A stretch of 64,000 nt of DNA from Crocodylus rhombifer (Eukaryota > Chordata > Crocodylia > Crocodylidae). Positions within the stretch are counted from its first letter, which is position 1, and every line of letters begins with the position of its first letter. Of the stretch, positions 14,597 through 26,518 are shown in pieces. Below the pieces are notes generated by a model. That model saw only the letters and a list, made by a program, of their open reading frames with translations. It made no database searches and was not told where the DNA came from. The stretch is taken from positions 1,218,880-1,282,879 of the forward strand of contig JAVSML010025538.1 of assembly GCA_038503035.1 (NCBI GenBank), written 5' to 3'. The translations under genes and the position numbers were made by a program.

Positions 14597-15085
14597 AGCT
14601 GTGTGAATGTAGACCAGGAACAGCATGTGCAACCATTTGCTGCAGCTAGGAGCTCCCCAAGAAACTTGTGTAAGTAACTCAGGGTGGCAGAAGGGGCAGA
14701 CTGGAAAGAGCAGAGGGACTAGTAGGTCCACAGTGGGCTGACGGAGGCATGAGTGAGGGTTTGGGGGCCTAAAAAGAGTCCAGTCAAGGTTGGGGAGGTG
14801 GGAACAGTGCTACTGAAGTGAGAAGCTGGGCTTTCCAAGCCCTGGGGCTGAGCTGTCAACATGTAAAGGCATTTGCAAGATAGAGTTAACCCCTTCATAG
14901 ATGAGGTTAACCCAGTCTTGATCTAAGTTACTGCACCAACTCAAGTGAACTAACTTAGATCAGGCATGCCATTTTTGGGAGGATTTAAGCCCTCTGCCTG
15001 CCTGTATGATTGGGCATTTAGATCAATGTAACCCTTGTTAGGTTGATCTAAATGTAATGCCTGTACATACTCTTTGGGACTAAAA
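14597..15085 (+). mobile_element. Non-autonomous inverted-repeat element, family 1
   Basis: It carries the same block order as the 6.2, 25.3 and 42.6 kb copies: a G-rich core, GCTGGGCTTTCCAAGCCCTGGGG (14826-14848), then GTTAACCC, TTGATCTAAGTTA, GTGAACTAA and GCCATTTTTGGGAGG. The right end, near ATGCCTGTACATAC, parallels the better-preserved right end at 43.5 kb. It has no coding capacity. Confidence 0.5.
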
Positions 15086-15189
15086 CAAATCTTAGGTCAA
15101 GGTGCAAAGAAGACAGGAATACTAAAGTCTATAAGGGAAAGAAATGTTTCTTTCAATAGGCTCGGTAATGGGAAGAACTGTATATGATA

Positions 15190-15420
15190 TATTTTAGATA
15201 CGTAGTGAACAGAACACACATTCACCCTTTGGTTGAGGGCAGGCAAATCCTAGATCGGGTACTGCCATTTTTAAACCAGCCTATGTGCACCAAACTTCTG
15301 TTTTGTTATGGGTATATAGACCAGTTTTGTGTGCTGAACTTGTGTTATGGGTACAGACCAGTTTCTGATCACTTATACTAGTAAAAGTGTAACGTCTGTA
15401 CCTGGCCTCAGGTGCCAACT
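15190..15420 (+). repeat. Fragment related to the family 1/2 elements
   Basis: Two near-duplicate segments (about 15285-15330 and 15331-15375) read GTGCACCAAACTTCTG..TTATGGGTA.AGACCAGTTT and then CTGATCACTTATAC. The same phrases occur in the right arms at 18.1 kb and 25.7 kb. It appears to be a detached or rearranged arm next to the 14.6 kb copy. Confidence 0.45.
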
Positions 15421-17299
15421 CATTTAGTAAACTCTTATTAGTAAACGACTTTCCAAAAAATGAAAAAGAAGCAGCAAAATGCTTCAACATATATATTTTC
15501 ATTTTTAATCCTTATGGACACCTTTTAAATCTATTTTGGCACTTGTAAGTTGGACACCCAAAATGTTTCCAGGCCATTCTACATGAGGCTTAGAGAAACT
15601 TCCTCTAAGCTACTGTGCTATTAATCTGAAGTGAAGACATACTATGAATTTCATGCACCACAAGCAATGCTCTTTAATGTCTAAACTATGCTGATGTTTC
15701 AGATCAATTTGCATTTGAAATAAGACCTTTAGGATTAATCTCACAGGTGGGATCAGGACCATGGGGCTATTGAAAAAGTACATTTATTGTTTCATGCTAG
15801 TAGTGTATCCTTATGAGACAGTTTCTTCTTGCTATCTATAGCAAGAATGGTGAAATTCATGTTGTAATATCTTTTGGTTCCCTGAAAATACAGGACCAGA
15901 AAGGTTAGGTGTTCATAGAGTCAGAAGTTTTAACCTCTGAAAAAGAGCACTGTAAACTTGCATACCTTTAAAAAGTAGATGGTTGAGGGAGGAGTTGTCA
16001 TAATCTGAGTTTATGAACTGCATAGAAATTGTTTGGGTTCTCCTTTCCAGTTTGATGGTAAAAATAAGATGATATGGGCTTGTTATAAGGTAAGGTCGAG
16101 GTTAAAGTCAATGGCCTAAATTCACCTAGAGCATATCTACATAGATCTTCATGGAGTTATGCCAGAAGTGAATGTGGCCTTTATCTTCAAATGTAAGCGT
16201 AACACAGCAACTGAAATTTACAGTTTCTTTCTGGCCTGCATTCATAAAAAAGTGTTTCCTCTCACCAAAGGCATGCAGCCAATTTTCCAATATTATCTGG
16301 ATATTTGTGCCTCTGCACTTTGCCATCCTGCCTCTACTCACCTAGATTTTAAGGTTGATATCTTTGATAAGAATGAGCATTTTTCTGCTGCTTTCCTAAG
16401 AACAAGCCTTAACTATCCATTCATTTCTTTCACCTTTTTTAAAAGAGAAAATATTTCAGAATAAAACCACAATAAATAAAATCCTGCAATCAGTCCTTAA
16501 CTGAAGCCATTTTCTAGAGATTTTCTATATTCTTAAGAATTGTTATACAAACTTACTTTTACAACAGGTCTTTTACTCTCACTTGCATGTAGAATACTTC
16601 TAGAGTAAGCTGCTTAGGGAAAAGATATGTGAAAAAGAAGTTGCCAAAAATCATCCAGTTCACATGAAGATAAATGACCAGGTGCATTGCCTAGTATGAA
16701 TGCACTGTACGTCAATGTTTCATTTAATATTTTGAAATGAGGTGTTTCTTGCACCAGCTTTAAACTAGTGAGTTCACAATATGTTATTATAAACTGGATC
16801 ATTGCACTAACTCTGGGCCAGAACAAGTAACGTCTCAACAAGTGTAAAGTGGTCTCATTTGAATCCTCTTTGGTTATTTCCACACAGAAATAACAAAGTA
16901 CTGTAACACAACATTTGAACAAAGGTTACGGAACAGGTTAGGACCAGAATAGCAGATGCACGGAAAAATCAGATTTGGTGAACACTGCATGATATTACAC
17001 ATCTGACTGCAACCAGTGGTCTAGCTGCTTCCCTATTTTAATAATGATCAGCTTAAACTAATAATATATTCAGTACCCCCATGCCATCAAAGCTGAAGTT
17101 TACATTCTTTCATTATTTTCTTACCGCATATAAAGCAACCATAGGTAATGTTAACATTTTAATAGCTAACAACAGAGCCTTGGGCTGGTAAAATAAAATG
17201 CATGAGTGAAAAAAAAAATTCCTTTAATACCTTCTACCTGAAATGCATACAATTATCCCAAATGAAGAACAAGCAACCTCATTAACTTGAGCATCCTGA
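15421..17299. other. Unique AT-rich DNA, no gene seen
   Basis: Open frames of about 100 codons occur on both strands (16159-16464 plus, 16614-16922 minus). They lack recognisable domains, splice-site support or coding-like composition. Confidence 0.4.
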
Positions 17300-17470
17300 T
17301 GATAATAAACAGTACCTGGTACTTCTATTATCACTTTCATTCCTCCAGAGTGCGAACCATGTTACACAGGTGGGCCTCCATTATGCATATCTTACAAATG
17401 AGGAAACTAGAACTAACAGATTGTAAATGATTTGGCCAGTATTAAACAATGAGGCTGAGACTGACACCAC
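17300..17470 (+). repeat. MIR-like SINE fragment
   Basis: The run ATCTTACAAATGAGGAAACTAGAACTAACAG..GATTTGGCCAGTATTAAACAATGAGGCTGAGA, read in segments, follows the MIR core and tail order: a TTTTACAGATGAGGAAACTGAGG-like block, then a GACTTGCCCAAGGTCA-like block. It is diverged and tail-less. MIR is an ancient amniote-wide SINE, so this is expected background. Confidence 0.5.
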
Positions 17471-17664
17471 ATTTTAAACAACTTTTTCAGTTACAATACA
17501 TCCAAGGGCAGAAATGCCACTGCAGCTTAGCATACAGAAACCCTTAATTAACAAGGACCATCTATTTTGGCAAATAATCGATTTAATGAAATTGTAGAAT
17601 TTACAAACCTTTTTTTAATCCTCCTATTCTGGAAATGCCAAGTATTCTGTAAAATGTGAGATGA

Positions 17665-18262
17665 GGTGAACAGAAGGACTAAGTATAGACAGTCAAAAAA
17701 ACCCAAGCGTGAGTCTATTCAATCTTTGCAGGTTAGTGCACAGACTGAACTGAAAAGCAAGTGAACCAACATTCATTTTTTATCCCAGAAATGCAGCCCT
17801 ATACCTACAATGGCCCAGGCCAGAAGATGGGGGGCACTAGAGCATGCCTTCCTGCTTGGCTGGAGCAGACAGCTTGAGCCAAAGATAACCCACCCACCCA
17901 ATGAGAGGAGGTTTGTGGGGGAGGTGCTGGGAGATGTAGGGGGCTGTGAGTTAACTTGAATCTGGAGGGGATCTGGGACAGAAATTCAATAAACTGATTT
18001 AACTTAAATCAGTTAAGCCTGATACTACATCCATCCAGGTTTATCTCAGACCAGTTTCAGCCATTTTGGAAGTGGTTTATGTGCACTGAGCTTCTGTTAC
18101 ATTTCTGATTTGAATTGGTTTCCAATGATTTTATACTGATTTATGTGTAATTCCTGTTCCCAGCCCTGTTGCGTTACAAATTTGAACCAGTTTCTGAACA
18201 CTTACACCAGGTGTTGTACAATTTCTGTCCCTAACCAAGGTGTCTTTACTTCTGCCACTTTA
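17665..18262 (+). mobile_element. Non-autonomous element, family 2, first copy of an inverted pair
   Basis: From TAGACAGTCAAAAA (17686) to GTGCACTGAGCTTCTGTTAC (18082-18101), this is the reverse complement of 22.11-22.62 kb. Shared landmarks include AAGCAAGTGAACC, CAGAAATGCAGCC, CACTAGAGCATGCCTTCCTG, GGCTGGAGCAGACAGCTTGA, GATCTGGGACAGAA and TCAATAAACTGATTTAA. Its right arm resembles family 1 elements. It has no coding capacity. Confidence 0.65.
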
Positions 18263-20989
18263 GAATCCCAGACAGGGCTGCAGAGGGAAACTTTTAAATA
18301 CATTTTGAACCTGCAGCTAAGAGAGATTCAAATTTGTGTGGCTGAAGAACCATTTAAAACAATATTTTTCTAAGTATTTTTTCTTTGTCTTTATAATACG
18401 ATCAAGTTCTTTTTGTTTCTTCAACTTTCTAGCAGTGCTATGTCAAATGACTAATATTAGACAGCAGTATCACTACACATTTACCTGAAAAATTGCTCTA
18501 TATTGCTATAATTGCAAACAGCAATTTGGCTTCTTTATTCAGCTGCATGGACCCCTATCCACCATTATTTTGTATCTGCCTCCTTTACCACAGTTTCTTG
18601 CAGGTAAGTTTACCCCTGTTCTAGGCATGCTGAGCTATAACTTTCACATCTCAACAGAAACATAAGTCTTTGCCTAACTGCATTTTCTAACACCAATGAT
18701 ATGAGTCTTCTCTAACCCAATTTTACTAATCTATATTTAAACCCCTTTATGATTTAATTAGGTGCATATCTTGGTGTAAATATTTTGGATAATATAGGCA
18801 CTCCATTATGCAAACATTTATGTAATAATATTATCCTATTAATCTGATGGATGTATAGTACAGGCAAAGTATAGAAACCAAATTTTACCTATTGGAAAGA
18901 AAACCACCATCTCCAAATACCCATCATTTACTGCAGATCTCTACTGATATTTCAGAAATGTATTCATCCCTTGGTATATTGAGAAACCATTCTACAAGTC
19001 TATAGACACAGCTATTTAATAACTGTAACACATAATTCTTCATTGCTACACAGAGATGAGAAAGTGCAAATGCTTCATCTATCCCCACAACAAAGGTAAT
19101 AAGCCTTTGTCTTGGCTTTATTTTGTCTGCTTTAAGCATTTACCTTAATGAGCTTTGCTTCTTTGTACCTCTGGAGATTAGTATTCTGTCCAACAAAACA
19201 ATTTATTGCCCAAAATGTTACTACTGCTGATAAAATCTTAGCTTCCCCAATACTTCTGGCTTGACAGCTAATACCCTAATGTTTCATTTACAGCTGAACA
19301 AAGCAGCTTATCTCTACTAAAAGGGGAATTAGTAGTAAGAAATAATTTCAATCATCTGTTCAGCTCCGAAGTAAAGTGATGACTTGTGCATTCTTGCTTC
19401 TATCTGATGACAGGTATGTTGCAGTTCTTGGAATACAGAACAGTTCTGTCACATAAGCTTTGTAGTTCGTACAATGCAGCTACATGGATCAGGGAAGAGT
19501 TAGGTCTTTGCTGTCAAAAAATCTGCAATCAGCACTGTGCTGCAGTCAGCACTTCTGCTTTACAGATAGGGCACTGACTCAAGTAAAAGAATCAGTTCTG
19601 ATCAATAAATGGCTTCAATCTTGTGGCTGCAGCAAATTTGCAATATTATAGCATGGGTGTGGGGGGGGTGAAAGTGGGGGATGTATGAATGATAGAACAG
19701 CTTTGTGTTGACAGAATTATATGATAAAGAATCAGGGTAGCTAAAGATGGTAAAACTGCTAAGGATGGTTTTGCTTATCCATTTACTATGCAGTGATCTA
19801 ATTATTTACATCTCAAGAAAGAACACCTATTTGACATCTAGTATATTATCTGGAAATTTGAAGTAGGAAGGCAGGTGTGAAATGTTTATGTAGAACACTG
19901 TAGTAGCCTCTGGAAATAGCTGATATTTTTTGCTAAGAAAAACCATTATAATTTAAGAATATATTAAAAATTAATATTGAAACACCGTGGGTTTAATCTA
20001 AAAGGTAACTCACAGATTAGGTAAATCAAGAATTACAGTAACCTCAGCTCTTTATCCCTATTCTAGATTTTTTTTAGCCCTTTCCAAAATCAATGCAAAA
20101 TGAATTCGGCACTTACAAAACATTAGCAGCAATGGAACATTAAGGTCTCTACCTGCAGGAGAAACATAATGTGGGAAAAAATTATGCAAGTTTTCTTGCA
20201 GTTTCCAGCCAGTGGGCTTTTGTCACAATAAAAAACCAAACCAAAACAAAAACACCCCACCCAGAATCTAGGAGAAGAAGGTTATTCCATCACCATGCTT
20301 ATTTAATCTCATGTCTTTGTCAGAGATTTCTAGCAACAGAGAAAATGCTGATATCGGATTTTGTGACACATACACCTATGTGCCAGGAAAAGGCCTTAAA
20401 TCAAACTCATTTCACACAGTTCAGACAAAAGTCATCAGATGATAACGACTTCTGGTCATCAGTAACTTGATCTTAATTCAGACTGGTGACCCCAGTGATC
20501 GTATACCCTTACTACTAATCCATCTTCTACTTCTATCCCTGGAGCTCTCCAGGCTACATGAAACATTATACTTAATTTTTGCTTCACATAGTGACATGTA
20601 CTATACACCAAATTCATCTTGCTATCCTAAAGTATTGCACAAACATGCCACAAAAATAAAAACAAGCTATAAATAAAATGAGTATGGGTTGAGTTAAGGA
20701 TAATATAAATATAAGTGGGTCCCTTTAACCTGCTGGCTTTTGTAGGACAATCTGCTCCCTGAGAAGCTCTTCAGCAAATACTGCAAAGCGAAGTTCAGCC
20801 TTTAAACAAACAAGCAAAAATACCTAAATCCCTCTGCTCTGTCCTGAACACTATGAAGGGAGCCCATTTTTGCTCCAGCCCCTCTTTACAGTAAGCTGTT
20901 CCCTTCACAGCTTGCTTCATCCCAGTAGAATACTTCCTGCTTACCCAAAAGCCCTACAGATAGGCTTTCTTAACTGGGTTGACTGTTCT
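18263..20989. other. Unique AT-rich DNA, no gene seen
   Basis: The sequence includes a G-rich tract (19657-19681) and A/C-rich low-complexity DNA (20226-20260). No repeat family or exon is recognised. Confidence 0.4.
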
Positions 20990-21310
20990 TACTGAAAAGG
21001 GACAAACCCTGGTGCGGCTGGTGAACTCAGACTGGTGGGGCAGGTGGAGCGGCACGCCAGAGCTGTGGGGGCAGGGGAGAGGTTGTACCCAGCCGTGAGC
21101 AAAGTCGGGGGAAGTTGCAGCCGGCCGAAAGCAGGCGGGTGTGCAGCCTCCCTGCTCCCGCCCAGAGTGCCAGGTCAACTGCAACCCCCCTGATCCCACC
21201 CCCTGCTCCTGGCCAGCTGCAAACCTCGCCTGCCTCCCCACTCCTGTGTGACGCTCTAGCTGCCCCACCAGTCTGAGTTCACCAGCCATGCCTGGGCAAA
21301 CTGCCACTGT
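20990..21310. mobile_element. GC-rich foldback (MITE-like) element
   Basis: The arms at about 21016-21052 and 21247-21284 share CTGGTGAACTCAGACTGGTG and GGGGCAG in inverted orientation. The outer parts (ACAAACCCTGG / CCTGGGCAAACTG) match more loosely. The whole unit could fold into one hairpin. A 117-codon minus-strand frame through it is a by-product of its GC-rich composition. No transposase and no clear target duplication. Confidence 0.55.
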
Positions 21311-22104
21311 AACATACTAACAAAGCAAGGCATTCTGTCAACAGGAATGTGTGATCTTTTTGCTGGACTCAACCGCTAAAGAATTAAGATATCCTTGCCT
21401 TGGACCTTCATGAAAAAATTCAAATAAATTGGGCAGCAAAAAGGAACATTGTAGCAGGACACTTCTTCAGAAAATACCTGGATAGAACTTGTGCCTGCAA
21501 TGAGTGTCCCCCTGCCCTCCCTGGCTATTCTCCCAGAAAACAGCTTGTTTCAGTAGAAGTGGTAGAATATTCTAATTGGTAGAAAATTAACATTTCACAG
21601 ATTGATCAACAACTGCATGATTAGGACATACACAAATATTTTATGTTTTCTTACACAGACACAGAATTATATTTCAACTGAAGTGCTGCCATTTTGCCAC
21701 TCTGGAAATAGAATTTCATTTAGAAGTTTCATTAGAACTGCATCTTGGTTGCACTACATTCTAGATTACTCCAAATGAATTTGACTGTATCTATTCTGGT
21801 TAAAAAAAGTGGGGGCCTTTTCTGTTTCAAACAAGTTATACCGTTCCTCACTTTTAGTTTTCAACCACATTTGCAATCATACATCTGTCTATGTATCTAG
21901 GGATTTCTTTAACTGAAGAGTTACACAGTGGTATATTACATTATCAACATTTATTCCAGTGCAACACCTGTTTTATCATCAAAAACTAAAACCTATAAGG
22001 GAACCGCTGGAAGGATATTCCAATCTTCTTGGAACATTTAGTGACCACAGTACCTGAAATTGTAGAGTTGGTTCTTTTTATTTATGAGATGATAGACTGT
22101 TTTA
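21311..22104. other. Unique AT-rich DNA, nothing recognised
   Basis: No repeat or exon signal seen. Confidence 0.4.
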
Positions 22105-22620
22105 GCTACTTTGTGCTCCACTGTGGTTAAGAGACAAACTGGTATAAAGATAAGAAACCAGTGCAAATATGTAACACAATAGAAGTTCAGTGCACAAAAA
22201 TTGCTTTCAAAATGGCTGAAACTAGTTTAAAATAAATCTGGACCGATGTAGTATCAGACCTAACTGATTTAGGTTAAATCAGTTTATTGAACTTCTGTCC
22301 CAGATCCCCTCAAGATTTAAGTTAATGCACAGTCCTCCAGTATCCTAGGATGATTTTCACCCCCCTGCAATCTCCCTTACTTCGCAGGGTGGGCAGACTA
22401 GTCTCATTTCAAGCTGTCTGCTCCAGCCAAGCAGGAAGGCATGCTCTAGTGCCCTCCATCTCTGACCTGGGCTGTTGCAGGCATGTGGCTGCATTTCTGG
22501 GATCAAAAGCAAATGTCGGTTCACTTGCTTATCAGTTCAATCTACACATCTTAGACTAACCTACAAAGATTGAATCGATTCAGCTTCAGGCTTTTTGACT
22601 GTCTGTACTTAGCTTGTGAG
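22105..22620 (-). mobile_element. Non-autonomous element, family 2, second copy of an inverted pair
   Basis: Its reverse complement aligns over nearly its whole length with 17.67-18.2 kb. Landmarks are GTGCACTGAACTTCTATTG, TCAATAAACTGATTTAA, GATCTGGGACAGAAG, CAAGCAGGAAGGCATGCTC and ending TTTTGACTGTCTGTACTTAG. The pair is therefore two insertions of one family facing each other across 4 kb. It has no coding capacity. Confidence 0.65.
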
Positions 22621-22845
22621 TTGAAGACTATGACACAACTTTATCTGTCTTAAAGCTTGACTTATTTCACTGCTTTTGAACACTGTTTTCATTCTTCCTC
22701 TATATATCTTATACTACTGAAGTAGTAAAAGTCTAAATTATCTGAGGAACTACTTTGAGTAAAAGTATCTAGTAACTGAAAAGTGTACATCTGAAAGGTT
22801 AGTGGATAAAATGGGTATATCTGAAATAATGAGTTACTGTACCAG

Positions 22846-22976
22846 CATGACACCTATAAAGACCCAAGTTCATAACCTGACTGAGGTGACAAGTGAAAAT
22901 GAGTTTATTAGTGTTATCCAACAATCTGCATGCTTATATGTTTTGTATACAACACGGCAAATTTTGCATTTTGCAG
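22846..22976 (+). other. Weak candidate exon with a thioredoxin-like beginning
   Basis: An AG (22844-22845, in GTACCAG) precedes 131 bases that stay open in the frame starting CCT ATA AAG ACC CAA, and the stretch ends TTTTGCAG|GTCAAG, a good donor. The frame contains a stretch of hydrophobic residues after LTEVTSENEF (about residues 10-20 of the segment), loosely like the first strand and helix of thioredoxin-fold domains. No CxxC motif and no neighbouring exon are visible, and the acceptor lacks a pyrimidine tract. It is probably chance. Confidence 0.12.
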
Positions 22977-24398
22977 GTCAAGAATGAAAGCACAACAACA
23001 ACAAATTCTTACATAGCACCCTTCATCTAAGAATCCCTAAGTGCCAATAAACTAACTGATTACAAACTAAAGAAACATGGATTGCTTCACTCATCACCTT
23101 TGGGATGGAAACTATAAATATACACACAGTGAACAACAACTACATAAAAAAGAAAAGAACACTTGAAGAAAAGCATACCTTAGCTATGCAGAAATTAACT
23201 ACCCTGTTTGAAATCCATAGATTATTTATAGAAGGGAATTACAACATATGGTAGACAACCAAAATTTTCTAAGACTTTAATTTTCTCTCTCACACAAAAT
23301 CTAGTATCCCATAGCACAATGCCCATAACATCATTCTAGGATATAAACTACAAACACCTGCAGAGAAACAAAACTATTTCCTAAGATGATTGGCACACAT
23401 ACCTTTTGACCTGTTGTAAAATGGGAATATTTAAAGAGGACAGTATCTATTATGTTCTCATTGTTACTTGTGGACAATTTGGGAACCAAGCAACTGTAGA
23501 AACAAAAAACACTTCAGCTGCAGAACTGCTTCATCCAGTGCTAAAGTTGGAACAGTTATGCTACATTTATCATTCTACAGAGTAATAGAGAAGGATGTGG
23601 TCCCCATACTGCTCAGTGTGCATTAAAAGTAGTGCCCAGTGAAGTCAGATTTCTACAAAAATACATTTTTTCTGCAACAACAATGGTGACACTTATACAA
23701 ATGCCTTTACTGATTTTGTACTGTGTCCCACTTGATCAACCAATAAACATAAAGAGGACCAGTGATAAGAACCTCATGAGATCATTAGTTGTTGGCTTTC
23801 GACATATCTGCTGTTTTTATTATCTATTGAAAATAATATAACAGTAGAATGTTCTCAGCATCATTAGAAAAGTACACATAGATATACTAGATTTAGCAGC
23901 CTTGATGCAGAAAGCAAAGTGAAGCTTCTATGCTAAATGCAGGAAGATTCCACACAAAAATTTATTTGCTTTAACAATGAAAAGTAAAATTGGGAGATGC
24001 GTATATCATAGAGTGAGAAGGAAGGCATCTGTGCAACTATTATAACCAATTATTCACACATAGACTATTATTTCAATTAATTTTTAAGCCCACATCTACC
24101 ATTTCAAATGTGGTGAACTGCTGCAGAGCTCCAATAATATCAGAGGAGCTCTTAATGGGTACAACTATCTGCCCCCACAATGTCAATTGCAGAATCAGGG
24201 CCCTCGTTTTAATTTCTATAACCTAAATCAGGAATGGCAGAGGGAACAGGGAACACCATGCAAAATAGCAGTTAGCAACTCTTAGGTGCTGAATGTGACA
24301 AAGAAAATATATATATTTAGTGTTCACAATAAGATAAAAGCTTGGCTGGTTATTCCTATCAACTTCAGGGATGCTAAAAGTTTAAAGATCTTCACGTC
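22977..24398. other. Unique AT-rich DNA
   Basis: A short stretch at about 22990-23060 (AAATTCTTACATAGCACCC then AAGAATCCCTAAGTGCC) resembles the 5' part of MIR-type SINEs. Otherwise nothing is recognised. Confidence 0.3.
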
Positions 24399-24471
24399 AC
24401 TTTCTCTCTCTCTCCCTCCCACAGTCCTTCTCACCCCTTCTTCCACTTCATTTCCTTCTCTCTCCCTCCCA
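24399..24471 (+). repeat. (CT)n / pyrimidine-rich low-complexity tract
   Basis: Almost pure C and T, with TCTCTCTC and CTCCCTCCC repeats, directly beside the CR1 copy that follows. Confidence 0.8.
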
Positions 24472-24482
24472 TGAAAGCAACA

Positions 24483-25250
24483 TGGGAAACCATCCTGGAA
24501 AGGACCTCTTGGATCAGTACAGTATGTAGTCCCCTGTGATTGCAGACAACCATGTCATATTAACTGAACAAGCTCTATCTTTAAAGTACCTATATTTCTC
24601 TGACTTACTACTCCTACTCGAAGGCTGTCCCCAGACCTGATTCCTGTGATGTGAAGAAACCTTCTTCTAGTTCCAGCCAAACTGTATTTAAGACTAGCTT
24701 ATGTTGTGCCAAAGTTCTGCTAACACTGCCCTTTCACTGAAATATCTTTTACCTTTCTGTGTTACTGATACATTCATAAAGAGAAATCACATTCCCTCTT
24801 GTGTCTTACATGCAAAACAAGCCAAGTTGTTCTAATCCCCACTTCTAAAATATATTCTTCATTACTATTGCCCTAGTAACCATCCTCCTTATCTGTTCTA
24901 GTTTGAGTTCATCTTTCTTGAACATGGGCGATCAGAACTGTACACAGCGTTCCAAATAAAGTGATGCCTTGTGCGACAGCATTAATACTTTCTTATTTCA
25001 AGTGGAAATACTTGCTATAATCTAGCATTGTGTTTACCTGTTTCACACCATCATAGCCACAGTTTACTGCTAATCCTGAGATAAACTCATATACAAATTT
25101 CCTCCTTCCTCATTTGTTTTTATCTGATGATTTCCCAGATGAAAGCAGAAATTGTTATTTTTGCTCAGGTGCAGGATCTTGAATTTCCCACTACTTAGCT
25201 TCCCATTTATCCCATATATATATTACTCAATCACTCATGGTCTCCAAAGC
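24483..25250 (-). mobile_element. Ancient CR1 LINE, 3' part, minus strand (segment 1)
   Basis: Read on the minus strand, this follows the 3' half of a CR1 coding region and its tail. The plus-strand text GATCAGAACTGTACACAGCGTTCC (24931-24954) is the reverse of the conserved CR1 passage around GGAATACTGTGTCCAGTTCTG. It is followed by AAATAAAGTGATGCC and ...AGCATTAATACTTTC, as in other old sauropsid CR1 copies. All frames are broken. The element continues at 25,877 after an inserted inverted-repeat element. Confidence 0.6.
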
Positions 25251-25876
25251 TAAGTGAAGACATTCAGGGATGTTAGGGGAAAGAAAGATCAGGTTCAAAA
25301 TGGCCAGCCAATCTAAGGTAAATCAGAGCCATAGGGGAGGCAAACAGGCTGGGGTGGGTAAGGGGCAGGCACAAACTGTGGGGTGTTGGGACAGTCACAA
25401 TCTGCAGGGGAGCGGGCAGGCAAGCAGGCATGATCCATAGGAGGGTAGGGGAGGCTGGCTGGTCCAGGAAGGTGTGTGTGTGGGGGGGAGGGGAGGCAGG
25501 AAAGGTAAGGGTGGCATGAAGGGCCAGAGGGATAAAAATAGCTCGGTACCAGGCAGGGGTGTGTGAAAAGTGCAGGGCTGGGCTGGGTTTTCCAAGCCCT
25601 CGGTTGCACATGAAACTGTACTGAAGTTCCGTGCTCCAATCTAACCTAGATCAAATAAGTCTGATATTACACTGATCCAGGTCTATTTTAGACTGGGTTC
25701 TGTAATTTTTAGATCAGTCTGTGTGCGTAGAACTTCTGCCCAGTTACGGGTTTAGGTTGATTTCTGATCACTGAGACTGAGTCCGAGTATAAGGTCTGGG
25801 GTGATCTAAATTAGATTGGGTGGACATTTTGGAACCTGATCTAACCTCCCTCTAACCTCCCAAATGTCTGCACTTA
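25251..25876 (+). mobile_element. Family 1 inverted-repeat element inserted in CR1
   Basis: Left end TAAGTGAAGACATTCAGGGA and right end (reverse complement) TAAGTGCAGACATTTGGGAG match over about 45 bases with substitutions, followed by AGATCAGGTTC-AAAATG in both arms. Possible degraded 8-bp target duplications are TCCAAAGC (25243-25250) and TCCCAAAT (25877-25884), with 5 of 8 matching. The GC-rich core contains purine-rich runs and gives chance open frames on the minus strand. There is no transposase. The duplication length suggests the hAT superfamily, but that rests on a weak match. Confidence 0.65.
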
Positions 25877-26035
25877 TCCCAAATTCTGTATTATATTCTG
25901 GTCTTCCTTTCTATTGACAATGCCTTCTAACTTCATTTCATCAGCAGGGTCATAAAAATATTAATGAAATGGTTAAATAAGATTAGTATAAAGGGCCAGA
26001 TAATATCACTTTTCCTTACCAGAAGAGGAAATAGA
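25877..26035 (-). mobile_element. Ancient CR1 LINE, minus strand (segment 2)
   Basis: It resumes the CR1 text interrupted at 25,250. The plus-strand TTCATTTCATCAGCAGG and AAATATTAATGAAATGGTTA..ATAAGATTAGTA correspond to the reverse of the CR1 passage that lies upstream of the catalytic region. Together with segment 1 it reconstructs one old insertion. Heavily mutated. Confidence 0.5.
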
Positions 26036-26518
26036 AAAGAGCTTACAGTGATTCCTTCTCCTGACTAACTGAAGAAGGGTAAGAGAATAGGCCTCCTGCT
26101 CTGAAGGAAAGGACAGAAGAAAAAAGGCCCCTTTCCTTCCTAAAAGCACAAAAGAATATTGATGAATTAATTTTCAAACTAGGAGAGGGAACTTTAAGTG
26201 CCTTAAATAGATACAGGAGAGGGTAGGTATACCATTTCTCCACCTATCCAAAACATCTGGAGGAAGACCTCATCTCTAGCTATGGGCACAGCCAAAACCT
26301 GAGAAAGCAGATGCCTTGAGAAAAGTGATTTATGTTTTTGGGAGAATTTAGGAATGGGGTTTATCATTTTTGGTATGATTATTTTAGTCATGCCCAAATT
26401 ATGGGAATCAGCTATGCAACCAGGTAACAGAAAAATATGTTGGAAAGGGACATTATTTTCCTTATTACTTTATAAGTATACTAGCAAATTGTCCATCAAG
26501 AATGAATGCAAGAAACCT
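26036..26518. other. Unassigned DNA
   Basis: The first part may still be decayed CR1, but I cannot trace it. No exon seen. Confidence 0.3.

Noticed and set aside
20954..21307. 117-codon minus-strand frame
   Set aside because: It spans a foldback element with inverted arms and encodes no recognisable domain.
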